From Fastidiosipila sp. (GTDB lineage Bacteria > Bacillota > Clostridia > Saccharofermentanales > DTU023): a stretch of 36,333 nucleotides of DNA. Shown here one piece after another: positions 17,571 to 26,179 of the stretch. The notes under the pieces were generated by a model. It did no database searches. It saw only the letters and a list, made by a program, of their open reading frames with translations, and had not been told where the DNA came from. Every line of letters starts with the position of its first letter. The stretch's first letter is position 1. Where the stretch lies: the NCBI GenBank assembly GCA_012837885.1, contig DUQI01000071.1:1-36333 (forward strand), written 5' to 3'. A program made the translations under genes and the position numbers.

Positions 17571-19184
17571 ATGGATATTAAGCTGTTGTATCGTATGCCG
17601 TCTGCCGTAATAACGGCAACCGTCGACCAAAACGACTGGGCGACGTTGTCGGCTCTGATCTTGTACATGCTGGTGATCATCGGCATCGGTGTCTTCTACC
17701 GACAGCGCGCCAATAAGAGCAGTGAGGACTTTTTTATCGGCGGTCGTACGCTCGGTCCGTGGATTTCGGCCTTGAGTGCCGAAGCGTCGGATATGAGCGG
17801 CTGGCTCCTGATGGGGTTACCCGGAGTCGCTTACTGGTCGGGACTCAGCGATGCCGCATGGACGGCGATCGGACTTGCCATCGGTACGTACCTGAACTGG
17901 CTGATCGTAGCCAAACGACTCAGAGTCTATTCGATCGTCGCCGGAGACGCGATCACGGTGCCGGACTACATCAGTCAACGGTTTAAAGAGAAGAAACCGT
18001 TATTGATGTCGTTTGCCGCACTGTTCATTCTCGTGTTCTTCACCGTGTATGCGGCGAGCTGTTTCGTGACGATCGGCAAGCTGTTTGCCACTTTGTTCGG
18101 CACGCCTTACATCTTAATGGTGATTATCGGGGCGGTATTCGTCGTGTCCTACACATTCCTCGGCGGTTTCTTGGCCGAGTCGGTATCCGACTTCATGCAG
18201 GCGATCGTCATGATCATCTCCTTGATCGTCACCTTGTATCTCGCGGTCTCCCACGCCGGAGGCGTCTCCCAGGTCGTGGAAAACGTCAAACAGATACCGG
18301 GCTTCTTCGAATTCTTCGGTATCGCGACGCCGGTCGTCGAAAACGGGGTGCAGACGGTACAAAACGGTGTGCCGTTATTCGGCGCGGCCGATCCCTACAG
18401 TTTCCTGGTCATCATCTCGACGATGTCCTGGGGACTCGGCTACTTCGGCATGCCGCAGGTCTTGCTCCGCTTTATCGGTATTCGAAGCAATGAGGAGATC
18501 AAGCAGGCGAGGCGGATCGCCACCGTCTGGTGTGTCATCGCCTTGTTCGTCGCCGTCTCGATCGGCATCGCCGGCAGAGTCGTCTTCCCGACGGCGCTCG
18601 CCAGCGCGGCGCAGGCCGAGAGCATCTTCATTATTGTTGCGCAGCGCTTCCTGCCGCCCTTCATCGCAGGCATCATACTGGCCGGCATTCTGGCGGCGAC
18701 GATCAGCTCTTCGGACAGCTATCTGCTGATCGCTTCGTCGGCGGTCGCGAAAAACTTCTATCAACACGTCTTCAAGAAAGATGCGACGGACAAACAGGTG
18801 ATGCAGGTCTCGCGTATTGTCTTGCTCCTCATCACGGTCGTTGCGACGATCATCGCGCTCGATGAGAACTCGATCATCTTCCAGATCGTCTCGTTTGCCT
18901 GGGCAGGATTCGGCGCGACCTTCGGACCGGTGATTTTAACCTCGGTCCTCTGGCGCCGCGTGACGAGACAAGGCGCACTCGCCGGCATGCTGGTCGGCGG
19001 CGGCATGGTCTTCGTCTGGAAACTGATCCTGCGTCCGATGGGCGGTGTGCTCGGTATCTATGAATTAGGCCCGGCATTCCTCCTGTCGCTCATCGCGATC
19101 GTCGTCGTCTCGCTTCTGACCAGACCGGATGAAGCGGTGCTCGCGCAGCATGACGACTACTTGAAACAGTTCAAAGCGAATTAG
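17571..19184 (+). CDS. putP: Sodium/proline symporter (SSS family)
   Basis: A 537-residue permease with about 13 hydrophobic helices that takes up proline with Na+. The SSS signature SAEASDMSGWLLMGLPG in helix 2 carries the sodium-site aspartate, and GILAATISSSDSYLL in helix 8-9 carries the conserved serines. Both match PutP more closely than panthothenate or glucose members. An ATG at 17565 is only three bases from the GAGGAG sequence; the ATG at 17571, nine bases away, is the better start. The insert around ENGVQTVQNGVPLFG is slightly longer than in E. coli PutP. It is transcribed alone or runs on into amrB, 78 bp downstream; no terminator is evident. Confidence 0.9.
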   Translation: MDIKLLYRMPSAVITATVDQNDWATLSALILYMLVIIGIGVFYRQRANKSSEDFFIGGRTLGPWISALSAEASDMSGWLLMGLPGVAYWSGLSDAAWTAIGLAIGTYLNWLIVAKRLRVYSIVAGDAITVPDYISQRFKEKKPLLMSFAALFILVFFTVYAASCFVTIGKLFATLFGTPYILMVIIGAVFVVSYTFLGGFLAESVSDFMQAIVMIISLIVTLYLAVSHAGGVSQVVENVKQIPGFFEFFGIATPVVENGVQTVQNGVPLFGAADPYSFLVIISTMSWGLGYFGMPQVLLRFIGIRSNEEIKQARRIATVWCVIALFVAVSIGIAGRVVFPTALASAAQAESIFIIVAQRFLPPFIAGIILAGILAATISSSDSYLLIASSAVAKNFYQHVFKKDATDKQVMQVSRIVLLLITVVATIIALDENSIIFQIVSFAWAGFGATFGPVILTSVLWRRVTRQGALAGMLVGGGMVFVWKLILRPMGGVLGIYELGPAFLLSLIAIVVVSLLTRPDEAVLAQHDDYLKQFKAN

Positions 19185-19262
19185 CGAACGTCCGGCACCT
19201 CCAAAGCGTCCGGTGCGCCGTGTTAAGATAAAGACACGAAGATCACTGGCAGGAGGTGCCGG

Positions 19263-20054
19263 ATGCCGTTAAAAGAAGCATACGTTGTGCCGCACCCGCC
19301 GCTTCTGGTGGAAGCTGTCGGCAAAGAAAGTGTCAAAGACGTGCCTGGATCTTTTTCAGGCATCAAGAACATTGCTGAGCGCATAGCCGCCATCAAGCCG
19401 CAGACGATTGTGCTGACATCGCCGCATGCGCCATATCTCTACGACCGTTTCTTCGTCGATGCTTCGGATCGGGTCAGTGGTAGTTTTGCCCGTTTCGGTG
19501 CGCCGCATTCCACGCTTGAAGTGAAGGTCGATACGGCGTTCGTCGAAAAACTCAGGCATGAGGCAAAAGCAGAAGGCATTGCGCTCTCCCCTGCAGTCAG
19601 TGAACTCGACCACGGGACGCTCGTGCCGTTGTCCTTCATCAGCGAAGCATATAGCGATTTTACGCTCGTGAGGATCGGACTATCCGAAAAAAGTAAAGAT
19701 GATCATGTCCGGCTCGGAAAGCTGATCCGCCGATTGCTCGATCAGACAGTAGAGCCGTCCGTCTTTATTGCGAGCGGCGATTTGTCCCATTATCTGAAAA
19801 GTGAAGGCCCTTACGGTTATCGTGAAGAAGGACAGGTGTTCGACGACGAGATCGTCGACATCGTGCAAAGTAAACGGCTGGAACGCCTGCTCGATATCCC
19901 GAGTGAGTTGATCGATCGAGCCGGCCAATGCGGTTACCCTTCCCTTTTGATATTGCACGGTGTGCTCGGCGACGACCTCGTCGATGCGGACATGCTGGCC
20001 TACGAAAACACGTTCGGCGTCGGCTACCTGACGGCCCGTTTAGCGCTTAGCTAA
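19263..20054 (+). CDS. amrB: AmmeMemoRadiSam system protein B (MEMO family)
   Basis: A 263-residue protein with the MEMO1/LigB-type fold related to class III extradiol dioxygenases. Candidate metal-site histidines are H11 (PHPPLLV), H55 (TSPHAP), H117 (ELDHGTLVPL) and H176 (SGDLSHYL). Human MEMO1 binds iron or copper at an equivalent pocket; the bacterial role is unproven. The start has GGAGG six bases upstream. It forms a tight operon with amrA (16 bp) and amrS (overlap), the three-gene set in which this family is defined. A weak -10 (TAAGAT near 19222) may serve the operon. Confidence 0.9.
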   Translation: MPLKEAYVVPHPPLLVEAVGKESVKDVPGSFSGIKNIAERIAAIKPQTIVLTSPHAPYLYDRFFVDASDRVSGSFARFGAPHSTLEVKVDTAFVEKLRHEAKAEGIALSPAVSELDHGTLVPLSFISEAYSDFTLVRIGLSEKSKDDHVRLGKLIRRLLDQTVEPSVFIASGDLSHYLKSEGPYGYREEGQVFDDEIVDIVQSKRLERLLDIPSELIDRAGQCGYPSLLILHGVLGDDLVDADMLAYENTFGVGYLTARLALS

Positions 20055-20070
20055 AAGCAAGGAGGGGTAC

Positions 20071-20592
20071 ATGTCTATTCACACGGAACTCGCCAGACTA
20101 TCGATCGAATCATACCTTGATGAAGGCCGTCCGCTTACACTTTCGAAAGCCGGTCAAGCACTCGCTATACCTCCTGAGCTCTTAAACCGGAGAGCCGGTG
20201 TCTTTGTCACCTTGCATCTTGACGGCAGACTTCGAGGCTGCATCGGCACGATTGAGCCACAGGCAGAATCGATCGCCGCCGAAATCATCAGAAATGCCGT
20301 ACTGTCGGCGAGCGAAGATCCCCGCTTTTCACCGGTAAAAAGCGCGGAACTCCCGGATATCACGATCAGCGTCGACGTGCTCGGCGAAAACGAGCCGGCG
20401 ACGATCAATGATCTCGATCCTAAGCGCTACGGTGTCATCGTCGAACATGAGTGGCGCAGAGGGCTCTTGCTGCCAAACCTAGACGGCATCGACACGGTCG
20501 AAGAGCAGGTCGCGATCGCTTTACAAAAAGCCGGTATTAGTCAGTCCATGCCATACAAACTGTTCCGGTTTGAAGTCGTACGTCATGAGTAA
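20071..20592 (+). CDS. amrA: AmmeMemoRadiSam system protein A (AMMECR1 domain)
   Basis: A 173-residue single-domain AMMECR1 protein, normal length for bacterial and archaeal members. The family hallmark LRGCIGT is at 54-60, and SEDPRFSPV (81-89) and the C-terminal region fit the family. The function is unknown; the invariant cysteine and arginine in the hallmark suggest a binding or catalytic site. AGGAGG lies five bases before the ATG. It sits between amrB and amrS, overlapping amrS by 8 bp. Confidence 0.92.
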   Translation: MSIHTELARLSIESYLDEGRPLTLSKAGQALAIPPELLNRRAGVFVTLHLDGRLRGCIGTIEPQAESIAAEIIRNAVLSASEDPRFSPVKSAELPDITISVDVLGENEPATINDLDPKRYGVIVEHEWRRGLLLPNLDGIDTVEEQVAIALQKAGISQSMPYKLFRFEVVRHE

Positions 20593-21427
20593 GGTCGCCA
20601 CCTGTCACGTCTGTCCACACCGCTGTCAAAGAAATGACGGCCAGCGCGGATTTTGTCTGTCCCGTATCGCCGACGACGGCGTCATGCGTCCACTCTACTA
20701 CGGAAAAATCATCTCGCTGGCGCTCGACCCGATTGAAAAGAAGCCGTTTTATCACTTCTTACCCGGATCTGCCATACTCTCGGTCGGCAGTCTCGGCTGC
20801 AGTATGAACTGCGCCTTTTGCCAAAATCATCAGATCGCAAGACCGAGTGATCTTTCATCTATCGAAAAGATGCTTGAGGACCGCTCACCGGAATCGCTCG
20901 TCAAAACGGCGGCGCAACTGAGATCGAACGGCAATATCGGTATCGCGTTCACCTACAACGAACCATTGATCAATGTTGAATACGTGATCGACACATTTAT
21001 TCTGGCGAAAGAAGCCGAGCTGAAGACGGCGCTCGTGACGAATGGTCAAGTCACAGATGAATGGCTGGAAAGACTTCTGCCGCTTGTCGACGCCTGGAAT
21101 ATCGATCTCAAGTGCTTTCATCACGAAGGTTACCGCCGACTGCAGGGCGATTTCGAGACGACAAAGAACACAATTGAAAAGGCGTCGCGTCTCTCGCATG
21201 TCGAAGTGACGACTCTGATCGTGCCGGGCTTATCCGATTCCGAGACGGACATGGAAAACGAAGCGTCCTGGCTCGCCTCACTGAGGCCGAACATCCCGCT
21301 TCATCTATCACGTTTTTTCCCGATGCATCGCATGAAAGATGAAGGCTTGACACCGAAAGCCCTGCTCTACGGCCTGCAGGCGGTCGCCAAAAAGCATCTT
21401 CGACACGTTTATCTCGGCAATGTTTGA
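20585..21427 (+). CDS. amrS: AmmeMemoRadiSam radical SAM enzyme
   Basis: A 280-residue radical SAM protein. The 4Fe-4S motif CSMNCAFC (C72, C76, C79) follows an N-terminal cysteine set C7, C10, C14 and C24 typical of AmrS and pyruvate-formate-lyase-activase-like relatives, which may bind a second metal. A conserved YNEPLINVEY motif follows. The frame is open from a TTG at 20570, but the ATG at 20585 gives the family N-terminus MSKVATCHVC. That start overlaps the amrA stop by 8 bp with no strong Shine-Dalgarno, implying coupled translation. The enzyme probably modifies or acts with the AmrA/AmrB proteins; its substrate is unknown. Confidence 0.92.
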   Translation: MSKVATCHVCPHRCQRNDGQRGFCLSRIADDGVMRPLYYGKIISLALDPIEKKPFYHFLPGSAILSVGSLGCSMNCAFCQNHQIARPSDLSSIEKMLEDRSPESLVKTAAQLRSNGNIGIAFTYNEPLINVEYVIDTFILAKEAELKTALVTNGQVTDEWLERLLPLVDAWNIDLKCFHHEGYRRLQGDFETTKNTIEKASRLSHVEVTTLIVPGLSDSETDMENEASWLASLRPNIPLHLSRFFPMHRMKDEGLTPKALLYGLQAVAKKHLRHVYLGNV

Positions 21428-21484
21428 GCCAGGTTAGCTCTTCGGACTATTCGTAACATGAACTGACGGCAAGCCGACCAGCTG

Positions 21485-21493
21485 TGCTAGAAT
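21485..21493 (+). promoter_or_regulatory. Extended -10 promoter of ferritin gene
   Basis: TG-C-TAGAAT with a poor TGACGG-like -35 element about 18 bp upstream. The predicted start is near 21500, about 42 nt before the ferritin ATG. Confidence 0.55.
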
Positions 21494-21502
21494 GAAAAGG
21501 CT

Positions 21503-21519
21503 GATCAAGGTTAGATCAA
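21503..21519 (+). repeat. Direct repeat GATCAA with 11-bp period in ferritin leader
   Basis: GATCAA occurs at 21503-21508 and 21514-21519, one helical turn apart, just after the predicted transcription start. The same bases also form the inverted repeat TGATC-N7-GATCA (21502-21518). The site could bind a repressor. It does not match a Fur or PerR box. Confidence 0.4.
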
Positions 21520-21541
21520 ACTCAATAAGGAGATTCATTAT

Positions 21542-22057
21542 ATGAAAAAAGAACTACTAAAAAAGATGAACAAGCAAATCAACTTGGAGTATTTCTCAGC
21601 GTTCCTCTATCTGGCGATGGCCGAATGGCTGTTGCATCAGGGCTATGTCGGTGCTTCGCACTGGATGGCCGTCCAGTACCGTGAGGAAGTGCTGCATGCG
21701 GAAGGTTTCTACCGTTATCTGCAAAGAATCGGTGAGAAGATCGAACTCGAAGCGATCGAAAAACCGAAAAAAGAGTGGAACTCGATTCTCGAAGTCTTTG
21801 AAGAAGCGTTGGAGCATGAGCAGCTGATTACCCGCTCGATCTACGAGATCGTCGACGAAGCGAAAAAAGCCGGTGATTACGCGGCCGAACGTTTCCTTGA
21901 CTGGTACGTCATGGAGCAGGTCGAAGAAGAGCAAAACCAAAACGACAATATCCTCGGCGTACAGAGAGCGAAAGACGACGTCGCTGCGTTGCTGGCGTTC
22001 GATACATACCTCGGTACACGCGAGTTCGGTGAGGAAGATATCCCTTACCTCGAATAA
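21542..22057 (+). CDS. ftnA: Ferritin (bacterial non-heme, FtnA-like)
   Basis: A 171-residue four-helix-bundle iron-storage protein, expected to form a 24-mer cage and oxidise Fe2+. All E. coli FtnA ferroxidase ligands align with an offset of one: E16, E49, H52, E93, Q126 and E129 for sites A and B, and E48, E125 and E128 for site C. AAGGAG lies nine bases before the ATG. It has its own promoter and a hairpin terminator. It follows amrS by 114 bp, so iron storage sits next to the MEMO-type metal protein genes. Confidence 0.95.
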   Translation: MKKELLKKMNKQINLEYFSAFLYLAMAEWLLHQGYVGASHWMAVQYREEVLHAEGFYRYLQRIGEKIELEAIEKPKKEWNSILEVFEEALEHEQLITRSIYEIVDEAKKAGDYAAERFLDWYVMEQVEEEQNQNDNILGVQRAKDDVAALLAFDTYLGTREFGEEDIPYLE

Positions 22058-22085
22058 ACGTACATTAAATACATCAGAGATTAGC

Positions 22086-22127
22086 GGATGCCGCAAACCA
22101 CATCATGTGGGGAGCGGCATCCTCATT
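22086..22127 (+). terminator. Large hairpin terminator after ferritin
   Basis: GGATGCCGC and GCGGCATCC (22086-22094 with 22114-22122) form a 9-bp stem. Its loop contains a second stem CCACA-TCA-TGTGG. A weak T-containing tail (TCATTTAA) follows, so termination may be imperfect. Confidence 0.6.
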
Positions 22128-22224
22128 TAAGGACTTCAATCAGAAGCTAAAGATACTACATTCACCTACCTTCACACTAATTCCAACAATCCTTCCATGC
22201 ATTCAGATCATCTCTTAAGCGATG

Positions 22225-22258
22225 AAAAAAGAGACTACCTCATGCGAGATAGCCTCTT
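22225..22258 (-). terminator. Terminator after the surface-protein remnant
   Basis: On the minus strand AGAGGCTATCTC pairs with GAGGTAGTCTCT (with G-U pairs) around a GCAT loop and is followed by T6. It is intact although the gene it serves is truncated. Confidence 0.8.
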
Positions 22259-22280
22259 CGAAGATGTCCTTTGTCTTCAA

Positions 22281-22610
22281 TTAATCCAACAGACGGTTCA
22301 CCTTTCTTTTCTTCCAAACGATGAGTGCCAGGGCAAGGAGGAGCAACATCAGGCCTCCACCCAGATTGATCCCTGACTCACCTGTCTTCGGCACATCGGA
22401 AGACTTCTCCTCCGGTGGAACCGGCTTGGACGAAAGCGAGATGGTCAGCGTCGTTTCGACACCGTCCGGCAATTCGTCAGTCTTGGCATGAACCATGTTG
22501 ACCACTTGCTTTTTGTCGACGTCAACCTGATTTACCGTGTAACTATACGTGTATGTCCATGTCTCACCGATGGCTAAAAACGGTCTCTGTTGCTTCGCAT
22601 AATCACCCAT
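22281..22610 (-). pseudogene. C-terminal remnant of an LPxTG-like cell-wall surface protein
   Basis: A 109-codon frame encodes the end of a surface adhesin-like protein. Residues 12-60 match the second half of a DUF7507/DUF11-like immunoglobulin repeat (GETWTYTYSYTVNQVDVD). Then come a proline-rich linker and a sorting signal: VPKTGE at about 72-77, a hydrophobic helix, and the basic tail KKRKVNRLLD. VPKTG is a variant of LPxTG. There is no signal peptide and no Shine-Dalgarno site. In-frame stops occur two codons upstream of the ATG and again before that, so the N-terminal part is lost. The region is AT-richer than its neighbours. No sortase gene is in the window. A short expressed peptide is possible but unlikely to be exported. 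Confidence 0.75.
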
Positions 22611-22913
22611 AGGTTATGCATATCGTTTCTGTTAGCATGACATTTAGCCATGTAGAAAGCGGCTTTCAAGCCGGTACATCTCTTTGCATATTTCATCAGT
22701 TTAGGGCACGTGGCTTCCAACACAAACTTATGGTGATACACATCCAACCATGCTCTGAATCGATGAAAACGAAGCATAAAAATCCTGCTAAAACGGGAGA
22801 GATGTACTTAGAATATAAGGTGGCAATCGTTACTTTATTATATGAAACCAATAAGCCTTAGGAAGCGTTCCGTGGAAGAGACTATTCATGCCCTCACACC
22901 TAATGATAGTCGA
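22611..22913. other. Low-GC stretch without a supportable gene
   Basis: About 300 bp, clearly richer in A and T than the flanking genes. Short open frames exist on both strands (67 codons leftward, 81 rightward), but none has a Shine-Dalgarno site or a domain I recognise. A small hairpin CGGCTT-TC-AAGCCG lies near 22660. With the truncated surface-protein gene beside it, this looks like a deletion or insertion scar. Confidence 0.5.
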
Positions 22914-22922
22914 TGGTAAAAT
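22914..22922 (+). promoter_or_regulatory. Extended -10 promoter of transketolase gene
   Basis: TG-G-TAAAAT with no clear -35 box. The predicted start is near 22929, about 35 nt before the tkt ATG. Confidence 0.5.
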
Positions 22923-22963
22923 AGACAGGACAACTCAGTTAATTATGTTTCAAGGAGCCATAT

Positions 22964-24937
22964 ATGAACGACAAAGATAAACTTCAGGCAGCGATCAGGG
23001 CTGTGCGAGTCCTCTCGATCGAAGCGGTACAGGCGGCCAATTCAGGTCATCCGGGCATGCCTCTCGGAGCGGCACCGTTTGCCACCGAACTGTTTGCCAA
23101 TCATTTGAAACACAACCCGAAGAACCCGTCATGGGACAACCGCGATCGTTTCGTACTGTCGGCCGGACACGGGTCGATGCTACTTTATTCGCTCTTGCAT
23201 CTCTTCGGCTATGGGCTGACATTGGACGATCTGAAAGCGTTCCGTCAGTGGGACAGCAAGACACCGGGACATCCGGAATACGGCCACACGGTCGGCGTCG
23301 AAACAACGACGGGACCGCTCGGACAAGGCATCGCCTCCGCTGTCGGTATGGCGATGGCCGAAGCGCATCTGGCCGCCATCCATAACGAAGACGGCTTCCC
23401 AATCGTCGACCATTACACGTACGCTCTGGTCGGTGACGGCTGCCTGATGGAAGGCATCTCGTCGGAAGCGTCTTCTCTCGCCGGACACTTGAAACTTCAT
23501 AAACTGATCGTACTCTACGACTCAAACGACATCACGATCGAAGGCTCGACGAATCTGGCTTTCACGGAAGATGTTTTGAAGCGCTACGAAGCGTACGGCT
23601 GGCACGTGCAGGAAGTCGAAAACGGCGAAGACACGGAAGCGGTCGCCAAAGCGATCCAGGCCGCCAAGGCCAACGGCGACAAACCGTCCTTCATAAAAAT
23701 CAACACGGTCATCGGTTTTGGTTCACCGGAAGCCGGTTCCGCCTCAACCCATGGTTCGCCGCTCGGCGACGCCGGTGTCTTGTTCACCAAAAAGACATTC
23801 GGCATCGAAGATCAGGAGGCGTTCACCGTCCCGACCGAGACGATGGACTGGTTTGCCGATCAGAAAAAGACGCTGGAAGGCCTTGAAAATGACTGGAACG
23901 ATCTCTTCTCACGTTATAAAGAGAAGTTCCCCGAGAAAGCCAAAGCCTATGAGGCGGCGATGTCCGGCGAACTGCCCGACCTCGACGATGAGACGCTCTA
24001 TGGCTTCGTCGGCAAAGCGGCGACCAGAAAACTCTCCGGTCAGGTCTTGAATCATCTGGCGACAAAACTTCCGGCCTTGTTCGGCGGGAGCGCTGACCTC
24101 GCTCCCTCCAACAACAGCGAGATCAAGGGCGGATCGTCTTTCCAGGCGGGTAACTATGAGGGCCGGAATATTCACTTCGGTGTGCGCGAATTCGCCATGG
24201 CGGCGATGGCCAACGGTATGGCTGTGCACGGCGGCATCAGACCGTATGTCGCGACCTTCTTCGTCTTCACCGACTACATGAAAGCCGCGATGAGACTTTC
24301 GGCCCTGATGAAAGCGCCCGTGATCTATATCCTGACTCATGACAGCATCGGCGTCGGTGAAGACGGACCGACACATGAGCCGATCGAGCATCTCGCGATG
24401 CTTCGCTCCCTGCCCGGTATGACGGTCTTCCGTCCGGCCGACGGCAGAGAGACGGCAGTCGCCTATCGCTATGCACTTGAAAACAACGGACCGACCTGCC
24501 TCGTGTTGACGAGACAGGATCTGCCGGAAATCGACAGCAAGGTGGACGGTGCGAAAAAAGGTGCTTACGTATTGTCGGATGACGACGATCCGGAACTGTT
24601 GCTTCTGGCTACCGGTTCGGAAGTCTCACTGATCCTCGAAGCGGCGACACTGCTGAGAGCGGAAGGTAAAAAGGTCAGAGTCGTCTCGATGCCTTCATTC
24701 GAAGTCTTTGAAGCGCAGTCTGACGAGTACAAAGAGTCCGTATTGCCAGCCGCGATCGAAAAACGTATGGCCGTCGAAGCTGCAGCGACGATGCCCTGGT
24801 ACCGTTATGTCGGTCTGAAAGGCAAAGTACACGGCATCGATCGCTTCGGCGCCTCAGCGCCCGGCGCGAGGATCTTCAAGGAACTCGGCTTTACACCGGA
24901 GAACATCGCGTCGGAGGCAAGATCGCTCTTCGAGTAG
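22964..24937 (+). CDS. tkt: Transketolase
   Basis: A 657-residue full-length thiamine-diphosphate enzyme of the pentose phosphate pathway that moves two-carbon units between sugar phosphates. Key parts: H29 in [11 protein letters not shown]69 in SAGHGS, the ThDP motif GDGCLMEG at 157-164 ending with N188 (DSND), the pyrimidine domain with GVREFAM, and [12 protein letters not shown] in the sugar-phosphate site. In many Clostridia the enzyme is split into two genes; here it is a single chain. AAGGAG lies six bases before the ATG. It is followed 33 bp later by the aldo/keto reductase gene, probably in one operon. Confidence 0.96.
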   Translation: MNDKDKLQAAIRAVRVLSIEAVQAANSGHPGMPLGAAPFATELFANHLKHNPKNPSWDNRDRFVLSAGHGSMLLYSLLHLFGYGLTLDDLKAFRQWDSKTPGHPEYGHTVGVETTTGPLGQGIASAVGMAMAEAHLAAIHNEDGFPIVDHYTYALVGDGCLMEGISSEASSLAGHLKLHKLIVLYDSNDITIEGSTNLAFTEDVLKRYEAYGWHVQEVENGEDTEAVAKAIQAAKANGDKPSFIKINTVIGFGSPEAGSASTHGSPLGDAGVLFTKKTFGIEDQEAFTVPTETMDWFADQKKTLEGLENDWNDLFSRYKEKFPEKAKAYEAAMSGELPDLDDETLYGFVGKAATRKLSGQVLNHLATKLPALFGGSADLAPSNNSEIKGGSSFQAGNYEGRNIHFGVREFAMAAMANGMAVHGGIRPYVATFFVFTDYMKAAMRLSALMKAPVIYILTHDSIGVGEDGPTHEPIEHLAMLRSLPGMTVFRPADGRETAVAYRYALENNGPTCLVLTRQDLPEIDSKVDGAKKGAYVLSDDDDPELLLLATGSEVSLILEAATLLRAEGKKVRVVSMPSFEVFEAQSDEYKESVLPAAIEKRMAVEAAATMPWYRYVGLKGKVHGIDRFGASAPGARIFKELGFTPENIASEARSLFE

Positions 24938-24970
24938 CCTTACATGCAACGGTCAAGGCAGAGGTTTCTT

Positions 24971-26101
24971 ATGGAAAGTAGAAGACTCGTCAATGAAAAT
25001 CTACATGCGTCCTTGCTCGGACTCGGCTGTATGCGCATGCCGGTCGACAGCGACGGCGAGTTGATCGAACAAGAAGCGATCGACCTGATCCGTCACGCGA
25101 TCGACAGTGGTGTCACGTACATCGATACGGCGTACGGCTATCACGGCGGCAAAAGCGAAACGGTTGTCGGCAAGGCGTTAAAAGACGGCTATCGCGAGAA
25201 AGTTCTGGTCGCGACGAAATTGCCTGGCTGGAAGTGCGAAACGGAAGAAGACATGGAGCGCATTTTCAGCGAACAACTGGAAAGACTAGAGCTCGACAGT
25301 GTCGACTTTTATCTGTTGCACTCGCTGTACGATGAACTGTGGCAAAAGCTCCTCAAGCTAAACGTCCACCGGTTTCTCGATCGTCTACTTAAAGAAGGTC
25401 GCGTACGCTATGTCGGGTTTTCTTTCCACGATGAATTTCCGGTGTTTAAAGAGATCCTCGAGAGTCGGCACTGGGATGTCTGCCAGATCCAGTACAACCT
25501 TCTAGACGAAGACTATCAGGCTGGACAAGCCGGCATCGAACTGGCAAAAGAGAAGAAGGTCGATGTGATCGTCATGGAGCCGCTGCGTGGCGGCGCACTT
25601 GCGACCAAGGTACCGGCAGACATCAAGAAGCCTTGGGCAAAGAGCGAGCGCGACTACAGTCCGGTCGAGTGGGCCTTTCGTTTTGTTGCGAAAGAAGATC
25701 AGGTCAAAGTCATTTTGTCCGGCATGAGCGACAAAGCTCAGGTCGACGAAAATGTACGCATATTTCGCGCCCTGTCCGAAACACCGTTGAGCGAACGTGA
25801 CATGGCGACGATTCGTCAGGTGCAGGAGCGGTACAAAGAGAAGATCAAGGTGCACTGCACGTCCTGCGAGTATTGTCTGCCCTGCCCGCAGCAGGTGGCG
25901 ATCCCGCGCATCTTCTCGCTCTACAACAACGTCTACCTGTTCGACGATCTCGATCGGTCGCAGGAAGGTTATGAGAAGTTGATCGAAGAAGCAATCGACC
26001 AATCTAAATGTATCGCCTGCGGCATCTGTCAGACAAAATGCCCGCAGCATCTCGAGATCATCGAAGGCCTGATCGATGCCGATCAGGTGCTGAGACTGTA
26101 A
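24971..26101 (+). CDS. Aldo/keto reductase with C-terminal 4Fe-4S ferredoxin-like domain
   Basis: A 376-residue two-domain protein. Residues 1-280 are an aldo/keto reductase barrel with tetrad D52, Y57, K83 and H117. The C-terminal 95 residues carry two cysteine clusters, CTSCEYCLPCP and CIACGICQTKCPQ, which can hold two 4Fe-4S centres. Members of this subfamily are common in strict anaerobes and may use ferredoxin-linked electrons; substrates are largely unknown. An upstream ATG at 24944 lacks a Shine-Dalgarno site; the ATG at 24971 has AGAGG six bases before it. The gene ends in a good terminator. Confidence 0.9.
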   Translation: MESRRLVNENLHASLLGLGCMRMPVDSDGELIEQEAIDLIRHAIDSGVTYIDTAYGYHGGKSETVVGKALKDGYREKVLVATKLPGWKCETEEDMERIFSEQLERLELDSVDFYLLHSLYDELWQKLLKLNVHRFLDRLLKEGRVRYVGFSFHDEFPVFKEILESRHWDVCQIQYNLLDEDYQAGQAGIELAKEKKVDVIVMEPLRGGALATKVPADIKKPWAKSERDYSPVEWAFRFVAKEDQVKVILSGMSDKAQVDENVRIFRALSETPLSERDMATIRQVQERYKEKIKVHCTSCEYCLPCPQQVAIPRIFSLYNNVYLFDDLDRSQEGYEKLIEEAIDQSKCIACGICQTKCPQHLEIIEGLIDADQVLRL

Positions 26102-26120
26102 AATTAACACGTAGTGTCAG

Positions 26121-26152
26121 GCCGGTTCAGTCAGACGATTTAACCGGCTTTT
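26121..26152 (+). terminator. Terminator after tkt-AKR operon
   Basis: GCCGGTT (26121-26127) pairs with AACCGGC (26142-26148), then TTTTCT. It separates the operon from the dioxygenase gene. Confidence 0.8.
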
Positions 26153-26179
26153 CTATAGCCTTTCGGCTCGGAGGAAGCG

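Noticed and set aside
22574-22777. Leftward 67-codon frame, possible transposase fragment
   Set aside because: No motif I can tie to a transposase family, no Shine-Dalgarno site, no terminal repeats; it overlaps the surface-protein remnant.
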